Source: Spirochaetales bacterium (GTDB lineage: Bacteria > Spirochaetota > Spirochaetia > SZUA-6 > DRHE01). Taken from it: a stretch of 6,254 nucleotides of DNA. The notes beneath the pieces are model-generated. The model saw nothing but the letters and a program-made list of their open reading frames with translations, searched no databases and had not been told where the DNA came from. The stretch covers positions 1-6,254 of the forward strand of contig JAGLQP010000121.1 of the NCBI GenBank assembly GCA_023136785.1, given 5' to 3'. A program made the position numbers and the translations under genes. Each line of letters begins with the position of its first letter. Within the stretch, counting starts at the first letter, position 1. Below, piece after piece: positions 5,928-6,254 of this stretch.

Positions 5928-6254
5928 ATGAGACCAAAAATCTTTTTCTTCCTGCTCGTTGTTTGCACCGCCGCAGCTTTGAGTTCCTGCGCCAGGACGA
6001 TCGGCTACGGCCTGGTTGTTTGGGGCGAGGAGGGCGGCCCTGTCCGGACCGGACAAATCCTTCCCATTCAACAGGAGTCCCAGATCCAGAACACCTACCT
6101 GATCCGGTTGGAGAGAACCAAGGAGCTGGTGGAGGTTCCCACCTGGAGGATTCGTCTGTTTCCCGACCGGGCGAGGGCTGTCCAGGGGGCCGAAGAGTAC
6201 GCTCCCTATCTCAACATGTACGCCTACTCGGAGAGGGATGGTCTTCCCATTCGG
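5928..6254 (+). CDS. SH3-like domain lipoprotein, N-terminal part (C-terminus outside the window)
   Basis: From the ATG at 5928 the frame stays open for 109 codons to the right edge. The protein begins MRPKIFFFLLVVCTAAALSSC, a lipoprotein signal with lipobox L-S-S-C and Cys21 as the lipid site, so it is exported and membrane attached. Residues 25-80 (IGYGLVVWGEEGG, then VRTGQILPIQQES, then NTYLIRLERTKELVEVPTWRIRLF) alternate short strands and turns and resemble the bacterial SH3-like domains found in spirochaetal lipoproteins. Such domains often bind cell-wall peptides or proteins, but the ligand here is unknown. There is no Shine-Dalgarno before the ATG; the start is chosen from the signal peptide and the promoter just upstream. 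It follows the operon after 38 bases on the same strand. The SH3 assignment is moderate because the fold is judged by pattern only. Confidence 0.8.
   Translation, partial: MRPKIFFFLLVVCTAAALSSCARTIGYGLVVWGEEGGPVRTGQILPIQQESQIQNTYLIRLERTKELVEVPTWRIRLFPDRARAVQGAEEYAPYLNMYAYSERDGLPIR

Overview
The window reads as about 6.3 kb of GC-rich chromosomal DNA from a Gram-negative-type bacterium, most likely a free-living spirochaete (Spirochaetales). That placement is an inference. It rests on the density of signal-peptide-II lipoproteins with loose lipoboxes, a TPR lipoprotein, a DUF4015-type putative glycoside hydrolase and a short SH3-like lipoprotein, a combination I associate with that phylum. I see no mobile element, CRISPR array, rRNA or tRNA. 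The DNA is almost fully coding and every complete gene product carries an export signal or membrane anchor.

Layout. Minus strand, right to left: a large membrane-anchored or secreted protein (359-2416) joins an Asp-box beta-propeller to a DUF4015-like TIM-barrel glycoside hydrolase domain. After a 65-base gap it is followed by the start of a lipoprotein gene that leaves the window at base 1. Plus strand: a TPR lipoprotein (2616-3686), an MltD-like lytic transglycosylase with two LysM domains (3647-5032) and a secreted LPP20/FlgT-like protein of unknown function (5029-5889) overlap one another and form a tight operon. A further lipoprotein gene with an SH3-like domain starts at 5928, probably from its own promoter, and leaves the window at the right edge.

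Regulation. The two gene sets diverge from bases 2417-2615. There I see two back-to-back sigma70-like promoters that share one overlapping -35 block (TTGCCAA, 2576-2582) and whose extended -10 elements lie in the arms of a near-perfect inverted repeat centred on that block. The plus-strand promoter places transcription initiation only a few bases before the ATG of the TPR lipoprotein. A similar TTGACG-18-TATCCT arrangement stands in front of the last lipoprotein gene. Both genes lack a Shine-Dalgarno sequence, so both may be made from nearly leaderless mRNAs, whereas the genes inside the operon have ordinary Shine-Dalgarno sites.

How the genes may work together. The one confident enzymatic call is the lytic transglycosylase, which cuts peptidoglycan glycan strands. 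Its translational coupling to a TPR lipoprotein (a typical protein-protein scaffold) and to a secreted partner, and its divergence from a putative envelope or secreted glycosidase, suggest a cell-envelope glycan remodelling locus. This is inference from context; no toxin, defence or secretion-system signature was found.
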